Part shown: one piece after another, positions 37,510 through 47,366 of the stretch | Numbering within the stretch: the first letter of the stretch is position 1 | Layout of the letters: every line of letters starts with the position of its first letter | NCBI GenBank assembly: GCA_024809215.1 | Contig: JANUBW010000001.1 | Location: forward strand, 868,001-932,000 | DNA from: Niastella sp. OAS944 | GTDB lineage: Bacteria > Bacteroidota > Bacteroidia > Chitinophagales > Chitinophagaceae | Length of the DNA stretch: 64,000 nt | Direction of reading: 5' to 3' | Notes under the pieces: model-generated | What the model was told of the DNA's origin: nothing | The model's input: only the letters and a program-made list of their open reading frames with translations | Databases searched by the model: none | Translations under genes and position numbers: made by a program

Positions 37510-37948
37510 GCGAAAATGAATTAATTGCATTTGAAGATCTTACTTGAATGCCTGCCAGCAAACAATGATCTTGTCCCGGTAAAACTTCATTGCCCTAAAA
37601 TCAATAATGAAATTTTTGCCAGGGACGATTCATCTGAAAAAATGTTAAGGGCACAGGTATTATTATATTTTTTCTACGGAATATAAATGCATACCTGCAT
37701 GAATAAGATAGGTTGCCGAACAAAGAGCTTTTGGAATTTCACAGCCGTACCCGGCCCTGAAATTTGCCGCAAATTTAACGCAGCAAGGTTAAAAATCAAC
37801 ACCCTGTTAAAATTTTGTTGCAAAAGCACGTGCCCTATAACGCAAAAACATCAGATTAATGATTTTTGGATAGATTAAAATACTTAGCGGGTTTATACGT
37901 TCTGAGGCTGTAATTGATTGAGTTTCGAGCTCATTATGTGAAAATGCC

Positions 37949-37956
37949 TATCTTTA
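37949..37956 (+). promoter_or_regulatory. Possible -7 box of accD
   Basis: TATCTTTA matches TAnnTTTG at all but the last base and lies 20 nt before the accD ATG. TTTCG about 19-20 nt upstream could act as a -33 element. The rest of the 37510-37948 gap shows no gene or repeat; a 63-codon open frame in it has no coding character. Confidence 0.3.
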
Positions 37957-37975
37957 GCCCCTTTAAATCTACTTA

Positions 37976-38890
37976 ATGAAACAGGAAGAGGATTTTGAAG
38001 CCAACTTAGCAGGCGAAGATGGTACCGGTGGTGAAGAGACCAAAAGAAGCTGGTTCAAACGCATTAAGAAAGGTATCACAACCAGTACCGCTGAAAAAAA
38101 AGAAACACCCGAAGGTTTATGGAGCAAATGCCCCGAATGTGGCTATATATGTACCATGACCGAACTTCGGGAAAGCTTATTTGTTTGTCCTAAGTGCAAT
38201 CACCATCACCGTATTGGCAGTGCCGAATATTTTGAAATTCTTTTCGACGACAACAAATACGATGTGTTGTTCGAGAACATTCGTTCAAAAGATTTCCTGC
38301 ACTTCACCGATCTGAAGAACTATGGCAAAAGGCTCGATGAGATCTGGGCAAAAACAGATATCACCGATTCCATTCGCATTGGTAAGGGTAATATTAAAGG
38401 ACTTCCGCTGATGGTTGGCTGTATGGACTTTGAGTTCATTGGCGGATCGCTCGGTAGCGTAATGGGTGAGCGTATTGCCCGTGCCATCGATGTTTGTATC
38501 GAAGAGAACATACCGATGATGATTATTTGTAAATCTGGTGGCGCCCGTATGATGGAAAGCGCTTTCTCACTAATGCAGCTGGCCAAGGTATCGGGTAAAT
38601 TATCGCAGCTTACAGATAAAAAAATTCCTTATATCTCCTTACAGACCGACCCCTCGTTTGGTGGTATTTCGGCCTCGTTTGGAATGCTTGGCGACCTTAA
38701 TATTGCCGAACCTGGCGCCCTGATAGGCTTTGCCGGCCCGCGCGTAATTAAGGAAACCATTAAAAAAGACCTTCCAGAAGGATTTCAACGAAGCGAGTTC
38801 CTGCTGGAGCATGGCTTCCTTGATTTTATTGTACCGCGGAAGGAACTGAAAGAGAAATTGGCAACAGTACTTTCTTTATTCAAAAATTAA
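37976..38890 (+). CDS. accD: Acetyl-CoA carboxylase carboxyltransferase subunit beta
   Basis: A 304-residue subunit that, with AccA, moves the carboxyl group from biotin to acetyl-CoA in fatty acid synthesis. The zinc ribbon has CPECGY and CPKCNHHHR (about 50-75), followed by the crotonase-like core with MVGCMDFEFIGGSLGSVMGE and CKSGGARM. The first 30 residues are acidic and not conserved. accA is not in the window. It is followed by a word array and smpB. Confidence 0.95.
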   Translation: MKQEEDFEANLAGEDGTGGEETKRSWFKRIKKGITTSTAEKKETPEGLWSKCPECGYICTMTELRESLFVCPKCNHHHRIGSAEYFEILFDDNKYDVLFENIRSKDFLHFTDLKNYGKRLDEIWAKTDITDSIRIGKGNIKGLPLMVGCMDFEFIGGSLGSVMGERIARAIDVCIEENIPMMIICKSGGARMMESAFSLMQLAKVSGKLSQLTDKKIPYISLQTDPSFGGISASFGMLGDLNIAEPGALIGFAGPRVIKETIKKDLPEGFQRSEFLLEHGFLDFIVPRKELKEKLATVLSLFKN

Positions 38891-38911
38891 AAGATATTCA
38901 TAATAGGAACA

Positions 38912-39012
38912 GAAGTAAGACGTATGATGTAAGATGTAGGAAGAACCCTACATTTCAGTTATTTGACTACTTGCACCATACTTCTTACTTCATACTTCCT
39001 ACCTCCTACTTC
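38912..39012. repeat. 7-bp word array, inverted pair, between accD and smpB (family H)
   Basis: Left arm: GTAAGAC, GTATGAT, GTAAGAT, GTAGGAA. Right arm: TTACTTC, ATACTTC, CTACCTC, CTACTTC. Both have a 7-bp period and inverted orientation, with a loop of about 25 nt. It ends 7 nt before the smpB ATG. Confidence 0.85.
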
Positions 39013-39019
39013 GTTTTTT

Positions 39020-39457
39020 ATGGCTGATATCAAGAACCGCTCGGCTTACCATGATTATTTCATCGACGATAAATACGATGCGGGTATGGTATTGCTTGGG
39101 ACCGAGGTTAAATCATTACGCGACGGCCGCGCCAGCTTTAACGATAGTTATTGCATTTTCAATAAAGGCGAGCTTTGGCTCAAAAGCATGCATATTTCTG
39201 AATACTCACACGGCACAACTAATAACCACGATCCGCTGCGAGACAGAAAACTACTGCTGAAAAAAAGAGAACTGGCAAAACTGGAAGCCAAGATCAAAGA
39301 AAAAGGCTACACTATTATTCCCCTGCGCATTTTCTTCAATGACAAAAGACTGATCAAAATAGAGATCGGTTTGGGCAAGGGTAAGAAACAATATGATAAG
39401 CGTGAGACGATTAAGCAACGGGATAATGATCGTGAGTTAAAAAGGTATATTAAGTAA
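39020..39457 (+). CDS. smpB: SsrA-binding protein (trans-translation)
   Basis: A 145-residue protein that binds tmRNA and rescues stalled ribosomes. MADIKNRSAYHDYFI, then GTEVKSLRDGRASFNDSYC (about 29-47) and LGKGKKQYDKRETIKQRD with the basic tail are diagnostic. An in-frame TTG 57 nt upstream would add a non-conserved peptide translated from the repeat array, so I rejected it. The tmRNA gene is not in the window. Confidence 0.96.
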   Translation: MADIKNRSAYHDYFIDDKYDAGMVLLGTEVKSLRDGRASFNDSYCIFNKGELWLKSMHISEYSHGTTNNHDPLRDRKLLLKKRELAKLEAKIKEKGYTIIPLRIFFNDKRLIKIEIGLGKGKKQYDKRETIKQRDNDRELKRYIK

Positions 39458-39458
39458 G

Positions 39459-39690
39459 TTATTTGGTTAACCGGGTAACTTGTTGACTTGTATGAGTTGT
39501 TCAGTTGTTCAGTTCTCAGTTCATAGTTCTTTATTTCGGAACCCGCTATTTTTTGCAGGCCTCGCTTTAGGCTGGGTGCTGTATTCTGTATTTGCTTTAG
39601 GCTTTTGGCTTACAGCTTTCGGCTGTATTCCTTTCACGTTTGCCGTTTCACGTTTCACGATTGCCTTTGCAGTTATTCACCATTGACCAT
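39459..39690. repeat. Mosaic of several word arrays
   Basis: In this 521-nt gap four types stand in series: GGTTAACC/GGGTAACTT words; AGTTGTTC/AGTTCTC/AGTTCAT (family D); GCTTTAG/GCTTTTG/GCTTACA/GCTTTCG (family E); and GTTTCAC/GTTTGCC words, ending in CCATTGA/CCATTCA. Apparent open frames here have no coding features. Right of it (39691-39978) I see no repeat except a 16-bp palindrome. Confidence 0.75.
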
Positions 39691-39934
39691 TCACCCAAAA
39701 CAGCTCCCTACTCTGCTGATTGCGACCTTTTTACAAAAACACTAACTCATTAGAAAAAATATATTTTCCACAGAGGGGCCAATTACTCTGAGAATTGGAA
39801 ACTGCGATATATTTTTGTACTTACCGTACTCCATCCCCTTGAAAAACACCCACCCGAAAACAAGCCATAAGCCGTACAAAGCGTTAAGTGCCCAAATTGT
39901 TAAACTTAACGGGTTCAGTTCATATTAAGGGATT

Positions 39935-39950
39935 ATGCAATTAATTGCAT
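39935..39950. promoter_or_regulatory. Perfect 16-bp palindrome upstream of the exported protein gene
   Basis: ATGCAATTAATTGCAT is fully symmetric and ends 28 nt before the ATG at 39979. It could be an operator for a dimeric regulator. No second copy was seen nearby. Confidence 0.35.
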
Positions 39951-39978
39951 GGCTTGATTTTTCTACTTAAATTAACAT

Positions 39979-40974
39979 ATGCTACGCATTATTTTGGTTC
40001 TCTCGTTAGTACTAACCGGAAGGTTTGTTTTTTCCCAATCTATATCGGGTTCCTGGTATGGTAAGGCAGATGTTGTGGTTCAGGGGATGTACAACAACTA
40101 TCTCACCGAACTGGTATTAAAACAAAGAGGCAATGAAGTAGAAGGTGTTTTTGGCTATTACTTTAAAGATACCTACCAAAGCTTTTTTGTTCGCGGCTCT
40201 TATAACCAGGAAACCAGGGCCGTACGTATCAAAGGCCTTCCCATGATCTTTTATCAATCTTCTTCGGCCCAAAACGGCGCCGAATGTATGATGACCTTTG
40301 AAGGCATATTGCGGGTAAGCCAGGTTAAAAGCTCTATGAGCGGTTCATTTGTTACAATAGATAAATACAAATATACCTGTCCCGAAATGCGGGCAAGCTT
40401 CACTATGGACGTGGCCACCAAAAACCTCGATAGCATGCTTAGCAGCAGCATTGTAGGTAAAAAATTCTGGATGCCGCAACGGGAAGATGTGGTGGTAAGC
40501 AGCGCTACCGCTGCACCTGTAGTAACCGGAAGCCCCACCCCCACCACTATGTCTATTGCGCCGGAAAAGATCACCGATAGCGCTATTAATTACAACGAAA
40601 GAAACCTGCTGGCACAATTTACCCGCAGAAAGATCATTTATATAAAAGACCTGGAAATTACCAGCGACTCTATTCGCATCAGCCTGTACGATAACGGCGA
40701 AATAGATGGCGATACGGTTACCGTTTTCCTCAATGGTAAACCCGTATTGGCTCATCAGGAGTTAACCGCCCGCGCTTTAAACCTTTATCTTACACTCGAT
40801 AACAGCAAAGATGTAAATGAAGTAAGCCTTTTTGCCGAGAACCTCGGTAAAATTCCACCCAATACGGCATTGATGGTTGTTACCGACGGTATTTCGCGGT
40901 TCGAAGTATTTCTTTCCAGCTCTTATACGCAAAATGCCACAGTAAGGATCAAAAAACGAATATCCAGACACTAA
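39979..40974 (+). CDS. Exported two-domain protein of unknown function
   Basis: A 331-residue protein with a signal peptide (IILVLSLVLTGRFVFSQ, cut near 20). The N-terminal part (about 22-145) opens with ISGSWYGKADV, then strand-rich sequence; the middle (about 165-205) is a Ser/Thr/Pro-rich linker; the C-terminal part (about 225-331) contains ISLYDNGEIDGDTVTVFLNG, an arrangement seen repeatedly in exported Bacteroidota proteins. It has no lipobox or sorting tail that I can see. The bidirectional terminator downstream is shared with parC. Confidence 0.7.
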   Translation: MLRIILVLSLVLTGRFVFSQSISGSWYGKADVVVQGMYNNYLTELVLKQRGNEVEGVFGYYFKDTYQSFFVRGSYNQETRAVRIKGLPMIFYQSSSAQNGAECMMTFEGILRVSQVKSSMSGSFVTIDKYKYTCPEMRASFTMDVATKNLDSMLSSSIVGKKFWMPQREDVVVSSATAAPVVTGSPTPTTMSIAPEKITDSAINYNERNLLAQFTRRKIIYIKDLEITSDSIRISLYDNGEIDGDTVTVFLNGKPVLAHQELTARALNLYLTLDNSKDVNEVSLFAENLGKIPPNTALMVVTDGISRFEVFLSSSYTQNATVRIKKRISRH

Positions 40975-40984
40975 ATACCAATTA

Positions 40985-41016
40985 GCTAATGTGATAATTT
41001 GCTAATGTGCTAATGG
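40985..41016. repeat. 8-bp word array at a convergent junction
   Basis: GCTAATGT, GATAATTT, GCTAATGT, GCTAATGG: four words in exact 8-bp register. It stands before a bidirectional terminator. Confidence 0.8.
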
Positions 41017-41025
41017 AATACAAAT

Positions 41026-41060
41026 AAAAATCCCGCGACTTTGTCGCGGGATTTTTATTA
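41026..41060. terminator. Bidirectional terminator
   Basis: TCCCGCGAC pairs with GTCGCGGGA, flanked by A and T runs on both sides. It serves the exported-protein gene on the plus strand and parC on the minus strand. Confidence 0.9.
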
Positions 41061-41071
41061 TCATTTTACTA

Positions 41072-43597
41072 CTAGAACAATTCCGGTTGCTCCGGATCTT
41101 CTTTTTGTTCTTTCATAATCCATTCAAATTCGGTGCTCTTGCTAAAGTCGGCCAGTTTGGTACCCACTGTTTTCCAGCCCATCACTTCTACCATTTCGGC
41201 GATCTTGATCTTCTGTGTGCGAACCTGTGCGCCCCGGCCCGTTTTTATTTGAACAACCGGCTCAGGATGTGTGGTTACGGCAGCCAGATAGTTGCCATCG
41301 CCTTCTTTTATCAGCATGAACTTATTACGCAAGGTAGAGGTTTCGATCTTGAAACGTTTTGCATTGAACTGCTGTTTATCGTTATCGAGGTAAATGGCAG
41401 TAACCACTTTTTCGGGATCGAACTTCTCTATCTTCATCACTTTCTCAATATCGAACTTCTGCGTCAGTTCCTGGTCGGTGATCTCGTAGTTACCATCGCT
41501 GTACACTACCAGTATCTTGTCTTCAGACTGGAAGCTACCGAGGTATTGTCCTTTCGCTTCATTACTTAAACGACCAAACTGATCATCGAACCAGAACTTT
41601 CTGCCACCGAGGGTTGATTTACCGGCTTCTTTAAATTTCACTGCTTTTACCCTGAACTTGGTAACCTGGTTACCCAAACTCTGGCGGGCCTTGATCTCCA
41701 GCTCTTCAAAATAGAAATCAAATTCTTTTTTACGAGCCGTACTGTTGGGGTCCAGAATAACCTTCACTACCTCTGCTTCGCCATTAGGGTTCGCGCTGAA
41801 GTAATGCACTTTACTTTTTTCCGAACCTTTATTGGTAAGATCGTATTCTTTATCGCGGGTAATACCGGTTACGTTAAAACGTTTGGCGTAAGTAACACCT
41901 GTTTTTGAATCCACATAGATCATATTGTATGTGGTACGCTCGTCGTTCTTCTGGAACACAGCAACGTGAATGATGTCTTTACCTATAAAGGCTTTATCAC
42001 TCACCTTCACTATTTTCATTTTACCGGAACGGGTAAATGCAATGATATCATCGAGTGAAGAACAATCGGCAACAAATTCATCTTTCTTTAAACCGCTACC
42101 AATAAAACCATCGGCACGGTTCACATATATTTTGGTATTGGCAATAGCAACCTGTTTTGCCTGAATGGCTTCAAACAGTTTGATCTCGGTTTTACGCTCA
42201 CGGCCTTTACCATATTTCTGTAACAGGTTCTCGTAATAAGCAACGGCAAAATCAACCAGGTTGTTCAGGTCGTGCTTTACCTGTTTTATTTCTTTATCGA
42301 GCCCTTTTATTTGTGCATCCAGCTCTTCAATATCGAGTTTGTAAATGCGGCGGACCGGTTTTTCGGTAAGCTTTACAACATCCTCGCGCGTAATATCGCG
42401 GCGAAGCTGTTTGCGGAAAGGTTTAAATGCTTCCTGAATGCCATCCAGCACTTTCTCCCAGGTAGCGTACCGTTTTTCCAGTTCTTTATAGATCTTTTCT
42501 TCGAAGAAGATCTTTTCCAATGACGTGTAATGCCATTTCTCCTGCAGTTCGGCCAGCTTTATTTCAAGCTCGCGCTTCAACAGCTCTTTGGTGTTTTCCG
42601 CAGAAATGCGCAACAGTTCATTTACACCAATGAAGGTTGGCTTTTTATCAACGATAACGCAGGCGTTGGGCGAAATGCTCACTTCGCAATCGGTGAAGGC
42701 ATACAACGCATCGATGGTAATATCGGGCGAAATACCAGGCGCCAGGTCAATCAGTACTTCTACATCAGCAGCCGTGTTATCGGTCACCTTTTTGATCTTG
42801 ATCTTACCCTGGTCGTTTGCTTTCACAATGGAGTCCATAAGCGCGGTAGTAGTAACGCCGTATGGAACGTCGCGAATAGCCAGTGTTTTTTTATCAACTT
42901 CTTCAATACGTGCACGTACACGTACTTTACCGCCCCGTTTACCTTCATTGTAATTGGTAACGTCAATCATACCGGCGGTTTGAAAATCGGGATACAACTC
43001 GAATTTCTTTCCGCGCAGGTATTTAATGGCGGCTTCTAATATTTCACAAAAGTTGTGTGGTAATATTTTGGTGGCCAAACCTACCGCAATACCTTCAGCG
43101 CCATGCGCCAGCAGTAAAGGGAACTTCATGGGCAGCGTTACCGGCTCGTTCTTACGACCGTCGTAGCTAACAGCCCATTCGGTGGTTTTGGCGTTAAAGG
43201 CAACATCCAATGCAAAGCGGCTTAGCCTTGCTTCAATATAACGGGGAGCAGCAGCATCATCACCGGTACGCACATCGCCCCAGTTACCCTGCGTTTCAAT
43301 TAACAGGTCTTTTTGTCCCATGTTAACCAATGCATCACCAATACTGGCGTCGCCATGCGGGTGGTATTGCATACTTTGCCCAATGATGTTGGCCACTTTG
43401 TTAAAACGGCCATCATCCATTTCTTTCATAGCGTAGAGGATACGGCGTTGCACAGGTTTTAAACCATCTTCAACGGCCGGCACGGCTCTTTCAAGGATCA
43501 CATACGAGGCATAATCAAGGAACCAGGTTTTGTATTGACCGGTTACGCCCGAATCGTTGTGTTGCTGTAAAAAACTATTGTCTTTGCTCTTTGCCAT
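41072..43597 (-). CDS. parC: DNA topoisomerase IV subunit A
   Basis: An 841-residue type IIA topoisomerase cleavage subunit. The winged-helix/tower core begins with GLKPVQRRILYAM, and the catalytic tyrosine is in APRYIEARLS. GASIGDALV holds the quinolone-region residues. The C-terminal part (about 520-800) is the beta-pinwheel; I see no GyrA box (QRRGGKG), which favours ParC over GyrA. It lies downstream of parE and a DUF1835 gene on the same strand. Confidence 0.88.
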   Translation of the reverse strand: MAKSKDNSFLQQHNDSGVTGQYKTWFLDYASYVILERAVPAVEDGLKPVQRRILYAMKEMDDGRFNKVANIIGQSMQYHPHGDASIGDALVNMGQKDLLIETQGNWGDVRTGDDAAAPRYIEARLSRFALDVAFNAKTTEWAVSYDGRKNEPVTLPMKFPLLLAHGAEGIAVGLATKILPHNFCEILEAAIKYLRGKKFELYPDFQTAGMIDVTNYNEGKRGGKVRVRARIEEVDKKTLAIRDVPYGVTTTALMDSIVKANDQGKIKIKKVTDNTAADVEVLIDLAPGISPDITIDALYAFTDCEVSISPNACVIVDKKPTFIGVNELLRISAENTKELLKRELEIKLAELQEKWHYTSLEKIFFEEKIYKELEKRYATWEKVLDGIQEAFKPFRKQLRRDITREDVVKLTEKPVRRIYKLDIEELDAQIKGLDKEIKQVKHDLNNLVDFAVAYYENLLQKYGKGRERKTEIKLFEAIQAKQVAIANTKIYVNRADGFIGSGLKKDEFVADCSSLDDIIAFTRSGKMKIVKVSDKAFIGKDIIHVAVFQKNDERTTYNMIYVDSKTGVTYAKRFNVTGITRDKEYDLTNKGSEKSKVHYFSANPNGEAEVVKVILDPNSTARKKEFDFYFEELEIKARQSLGNQVTKFRVKAVKFKEAGKSTLGGRKFWFDDQFGRLSNEAKGQYLGSFQSEDKILVVYSDGNYEITDQELTQKFDIEKVMKIEKFDPEKVVTAIYLDNDKQQFNAKRFKIETSTLRNKFMLIKEGDGNYLAAVTTHPEPVVQIKTGRGAQVRTQKIKIAEMVEVMGWKTVGTKLADFSKSTEFEWIMKEQKEDPEQPELF

Positions 43598-43599
43598 CT

Positions 43600-43682
43600 A
43601 TTAGTTCTTAGTTCTTGGTTTTTAGTTCTTTGGCTTACCACGACAAGTCGTGTTAACTTGTCAACTTTTCAACCTGTTAACT
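43600..43682. repeat. Word array between DUF1835 and parC genes
   Basis: Left part: TTAGTTC words with a 7-bp period (family G). Right part: TTAACTTG, TCAACTTT, TCAACCTG with an 8-bp period (family B), running into the DUF1835 stop. The two arms belong to different families and are not inverted; CACGAC-AA-GTCGTG lies between them. Confidence 0.75.
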
Positions 43683-44528
43683 TTATTGCGGGGCTTCTTC
43701 CGTTACGGCAGCAGCCTGGGCCGATTTAGCTTTTACTTCAAAATCTTTCATTCCCTTTAACTCTCCCTGCACATCGTAGTTACCACCAGCCAACAATTGC
43801 TTCAGGCGCCACAGCATATAGGCGTCGCCCGTAGTTTGTTTGCTTTTGTTAAGAAAGTTATTGATGATCTTGCTGGCCTTTTGCCAATCGTTGGTAATGT
43901 ATTTCTTTAATTCCTCGTCGTAAAAGTCGTAATCTTTTTGTCCCAGCTTTTTACCACCTTCCAGTAAGCGAACGCCTTTTTCTTCGTTCTGCAGGCGTGT
44001 CCACTCATCGGGGTCAACTTCAAACTCACTCAGCGTAATGGGGCGGGCCAGTTTTTTGGCTTTTAAAAATTCCTTTGGTGGAATATGGCTTAACCATTCG
44101 GGATAAAAGATCAGCCCTTTTTCATTAATGAATGGCAGGTTATTCAGGTACAGGATGTATAATCTTCCCTGAAAATCTTTTAACTGGCTCATAAGCCAGT
44201 AATAACCGCTTACATCATGTTTATTTTGTGCCGCCCAAATGTAAACCTTCTCATCGGGGTTCATGGCCAGTTGAACAATGAGGTCAACAACGGTCTTCAT
44301 ATCATCTACTTCACCGGTATCTATTGTCATTTGTATTTCGGTACCGGCCAGTACTTCGCGCCACCATTGTTTGCGGGCTTCAATGCCTTCGTCGCTGTAA
44401 ATATCTTTTATCGGTCCAACCGCGTAATCGTCTTTTATTTGAATAACATCACCCTGTAATGTTTCATCCAGCTCAATGGCTTTCTTTAATACTTCTACGT
44501 CGGGTTCGTTAAAAACTATGTGAATCAT
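43683..44528 (-). CDS. DUF1835 domain protein
   Basis: A 281-residue cytoplasmic protein. MIHIVFNEPDVEVLKKA and VIQIKDDYAVGPI, together with the acidic/Trp-rich ARKQWWREVL, match the DUF1835 opening. The C-terminal ~120 residues are helical and charged. The function of the family is unknown. Its position between parE and parC on the same strand suggests shared expression, though repeat arrays separate all three genes. Confidence 0.75.
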   Translation of the reverse strand: MIHIVFNEPDVEVLKKAIELDETLQGDVIQIKDDYAVGPIKDIYSDEGIEARKQWWREVLAGTEIQMTIDTGEVDDMKTVVDLIVQLAMNPDEKVYIWAAQNKHDVSGYYWLMSQLKDFQGRLYILYLNNLPFINEKGLIFYPEWLSHIPPKEFLKAKKLARPITLSEFEVDPDEWTRLQNEEKGVRLLEGGKKLGQKDYDFYDEELKKYITNDWQKASKIINNFLNKSKQTTGDAYMLWRLKQLLAGGNYDVQGELKGMKDFEVKAKSAQAAAVTEEAPQ

Positions 44529-44582
44529 GGCGATCCTTTTAATCTTTCTACTAAATAAAAAGCATTGTAACTTCTAAATATC

Positions 44583-44737
44583 TGTTACAGGTTTCAAGGT
44601 ACAAGTTGCAGGGCTTTAATTCGAGGCGACCTGCTGTTTTCAGTTTTCCTTCCCGGCACCCGGTATTTTGTATTCCCCGGTAACCGGTAACTGTATTTTG
44701 TATTTCCCTGTAACCTGAAACTTGTAACCTGTAACTC
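44583..44737. repeat. 7-bp word array, inverted pair (family C)
   Basis: Left arm GTTACAG, GTTTCAA, GGTACAA, GTTGCAG; right arm CTGTAAC, CTGAAAC, TTGTAAC, CTGTAAC. The middle contains a direct repeat of TATTTTGTATT with CCCGG and GGTAACCGG words, like those at 9396 and 49019. Confidence 0.82.
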
Positions 44738-44770
44738 ATACATAAGACCTCTATCGATAGTTATTTACCA

Positions 44771-46678
44771 TTAAGCTTTCTTCTCCTCCGTCTCATCTAC
44801 CAAATCAAGCTCTACGCGCAGGTTATCGATAATGAACTCCTGGCGCTCCTGGGTGTTCTTACCCATGTAGTATTCCAACAATTGCTGTACGTGCTCGCCC
44901 TGCTCAATGATCACTGGTAATTTGCGCATTTCCGGACCAATAAACCGTGCAAACTCTTCAGGTGAAATTTCTCCCAATCCTTTAAAACGGGTGATCTCGG
45001 GTTTGCCGCCCAGCTTTTTGATAGCCGCCTGTTTTTCTACCTCATCGTAGCAATAAAAGGTTTGTTTTTTATCGCGTACACGAAACAGTGGCGTTTCCAG
45101 AATATAAACGTGACCGTTCTTTACCAGGTCGGGGAAGAACTGCAGGAAGAAGGTCATCATCAACAAACGGATGTGCATACCATCCACATCGGCATCGGTA
45201 GCAATTACAATATTATTGTAACGCAGTCCTTCGTACCCTTCTTCAATATTTAAAGCGTGTTGTAACAGGTTGAACTCTTCATTCTCGTACACCACTTTCT
45301 TTGTTAAAGCAAAACAGTTCAAAGGCTTACCGCGCAAACTGAATACGGCTTGCGTTTCAACGTTGCGCGATTTGGTTATGGAACCGCTTGCAGAGTCACC
45401 CTCGGTAATGAAGATGGTGCTCTCCTTTTGCTTTTCAATTATGGTTTCTTTATCCTTGCCGGTTGGCTCATCGTTCAGGTGGTAACGACAATCGCGCAAT
45501 TTGCGATTGTGCAGATTGGCCTTCTTAGCGCGCTCATTCGCCAGCTTTTTAATACCGGCCAGTTCTTTACGCTCGCGCTCGCTTTGCTCAATTCTTTTCT
45601 TCAACGCATCGGCTACCGTTGAGTTACGGTGCAAATAGTTGTCCAGTTCTTTCGACATAAACTCGCCTACAAAGTTGCGCATGGAGGGGCCGCCTTCATA
45701 CACTACCTGTGAACCCAGTTTGGTTTTTGTTTGCGATTCAAAAACGGGTTCCTGCACACGCACCGAAACCGCCGCACAAATGCTGGCGCGAATGTCGGCC
45801 GCGTCGTAATCTTTTTTATAAAAATCGCGCAGGGTTTTCACCACCGCCTCACGGAAGGCTGCGAGGTGGGTACCACCCTGGGTTGTATACTGACCGTTTA
45901 CAAATGAATAGTATTCTTCACCATACTGGTTCTCGTGGGTGAGGGCTACCTCAATATCTTCGCCTTTAAGGTGAATGATGGGATAGCGCAGTTCATCTTC
46001 GTTTGTTTTACGCTGCAACAGATCGAGCAAACCATTTTTACTAACGAACTTCTTGCCGTTGAAGTTAATGGTTAACCCGGCGTTGAGGTAACAGTAGTTC
46101 CAGATCTGGCTCTCGAGGTATTCATGTATGTAATGAAAGTTCTTGAATACCGTTTCATCGGGAATGAAAGTAACCAGCGTACCATTACTTTCAGTTGTTT
46201 TATTTTCTTTATGTTCTTTGGTAAGAACACCGCGCTCAAACTCGGCCGTTTTTTCCTTGCCTTCGCGAAAAGCGGTCACTTTAAAATAGGTACTCAGGGC
46301 GTTCACCGCTTTGGTACCTACCCCGTTCAAACCAACGCTTTTTTGGAATGCCTTGCTGTCGTATTTGGCGCCGGTATTTATCTTGCTCACCACCTCTACC
46401 ACTTTACCCAGCGGAATACCACGACCATAGTCACGTACAGTAACCGATTTTTCACTGATATCAATATCAACCTGTTTACCATGACCCATGGTATACTCGT
46501 CAATACAGTTATCAATCACTTCCTTGATCAAAACGTAAATACCGTCATCGGGGCTTGAACCATCGCCCAGCTTACCGATATACATACCCGGACGCAGGCG
46601 AATATGCTCACGCCAGTCGAGCGATCGTATCGAGTCTTCGGTATAATCAAACAAGTTGTCTTTTTCTGTCTTTGCCAT
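44771..46678 (-). CDS. parE: DNA topoisomerase IV subunit B
   Basis: A 635-residue ATPase subunit. It has the GHKL fold with [10 protein letters not shown] and RDYGRGIP (ATP site), [14 protein letters not shown], the TOPRIM domain with EGDSASGS and [10 protein letters not shown], and a C-terminal [13 protein letters not shown] end. EGDSASGS differs slightly from the usual EGDSAGGS. I took the ATG at 46678 ([12 protein letters not shown]), since the 20 residues from 46738 are not conserved. It pairs with parC. Confidence 0.92.
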   Translation of the reverse strand: MAKTEKDNLFDYTEDSIRSLDWREHIRLRPGMYIGKLGDGSSPDDGIYVLIKEVIDNCIDEYTMGHGKQVDIDISEKSVTVRDYGRGIPLGKVVEVVSKINTGAKYDSKAFQKSVGLNGVGTKAVNALSTYFKVTAFREGKEKTAEFERGVLTKEHKENKTTESNGTLVTFIPDETVFKNFHYIHEYLESQIWNYCYLNAGLTINFNGKKFVSKNGLLDLLQRKTNEDELRYPIIHLKGEDIEVALTHENQYGEEYYSFVNGQYTTQGGTHLAAFREAVVKTLRDFYKKDYDAADIRASICAAVSVRVQEPVFESQTKTKLGSQVVYEGGPSMRNFVGEFMSKELDNYLHRNSTVADALKKRIEQSERERKELAGIKKLANERAKKANLHNRKLRDCRYHLNDEPTGKDKETIIEKQKESTIFITEGDSASGSITKSRNVETQAVFSLRGKPLNCFALTKKVVYENEEFNLLQHALNIEEGYEGLRYNNIVIATDADVDGMHIRLLMMTFFLQFFPDLVKNGHVYILETPLFRVRDKKQTFYCYDEVEKQAAIKKLGGKPEITRFKGLGEISPEEFARFIGPEMRKLPVIIEQGEHVQQLLEYYMGKNTQERQEFIIDNLRVELDLVDETEEKKA

Positions 46679-46694
46679 GTTTATACGGATTCTT

Positions 46695-46726
46695 CTAAGT
46701 TCTGAGTTTTGAGTATAGTTTGAGTC
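46695..46726. repeat. Weak 7/8-bp word array upstream of parE
   Basis: AAGTTCTG, AGTTTTG and AGTATAG words, less regular than the other arrays. The 889-nt gap from parE to the ModF-like gene otherwise has no convincing gene; a 77-codon frame at 46739 looks random. The only other structure I see is the 11-bp array at 47281. Confidence 0.45.
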
Positions 46727-47280
46727 CTTACACCTCAAATGCTTATTTTCTATTATATCACCAGCTTAAGTACTACTTTCAGCTTCCGTTGTGTCACTCC
46801 CTTCAGCGCTTTATTCGCTATTCAGCCGGTTTTTAGTTTTTGTCCACGATCGGCCACCCGTTTATACATTATTCATTTTCACGCTATTATCCAGTTGAGA
46901 ACCGGAATATTCGGAACAGCCGCACCCTGTGTGCAAAACGTACACCAAAAACGCCTGAACGGGCAAATATAGCCAAATGACGGATATCGTTTTTTGACAG
47001 AATTATTAACTAATGTGGAAAAAGGAAAAAATCAGCGCCCGGCACCTTAACGAAACTTTGGAAAAAGGATCTTCCCGGCCGCATAAATTATTGATTATTA
47101 ACTAAAAACAAATATAATTTACTCGTTACAAAAAACAACCGGAAAAATTTTACACCCGCCCTACTTTCTGCGTGACAAAAATTCCCTGCCAAACCATACG
47201 ACTATGCACCCAGGTGCCAAACGCCGGTTAGCCCACGAATAATTATGGGTAACACCTACTTTATTACATAGCAAAAAAAG

Positions 47281-47366
47281 AGATATTCCCTAGATATCCC
47301 GTATATATTCCGTAGATAACCCATATATATCCCCTCTCTTATTAGAGTGGGAATATCTATGGTATA
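47281..47366. repeat. 11-bp word array with inverted right arm (family I)
   Basis: Five words every 11 bp (AGATATTCCCT, AGATATCCCGT, ATATATTCCGT, AGATAACCCAT, ATATATCCCCT; 47281-47335), then a short loop, and GGGAATATCTATGGTATAT (about 47349-47367) in inverted orientation. Confidence 0.8.

Noticed and set aside
37687-37878. 63-codon open frame between sdhC and accD
   Set aside because: Cysteine-rich by chance, no family features, in an AT-rich promoter gap.
38963-39019. N-terminal extension of SmpB from a TTG start
   Set aside because: The extra 19 residues are translated repeat array; conserved SmpB sequence begins at MADIKNRS.
39480-39686. 68-codon open frame
   Set aside because: It lies wholly in the mosaic word array and has no coding features.
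46679-46738. N-terminal extension of ParE
   Set aside because: The 20 residues from 46738 are not conserved and lie over a weak word array; MAKTEKD is the usual start.
46739-46972. 77-codon open frame upstream of parE
   Set aside because: Random composition, no motif; the 889-nt gap seems regulatory or structural.
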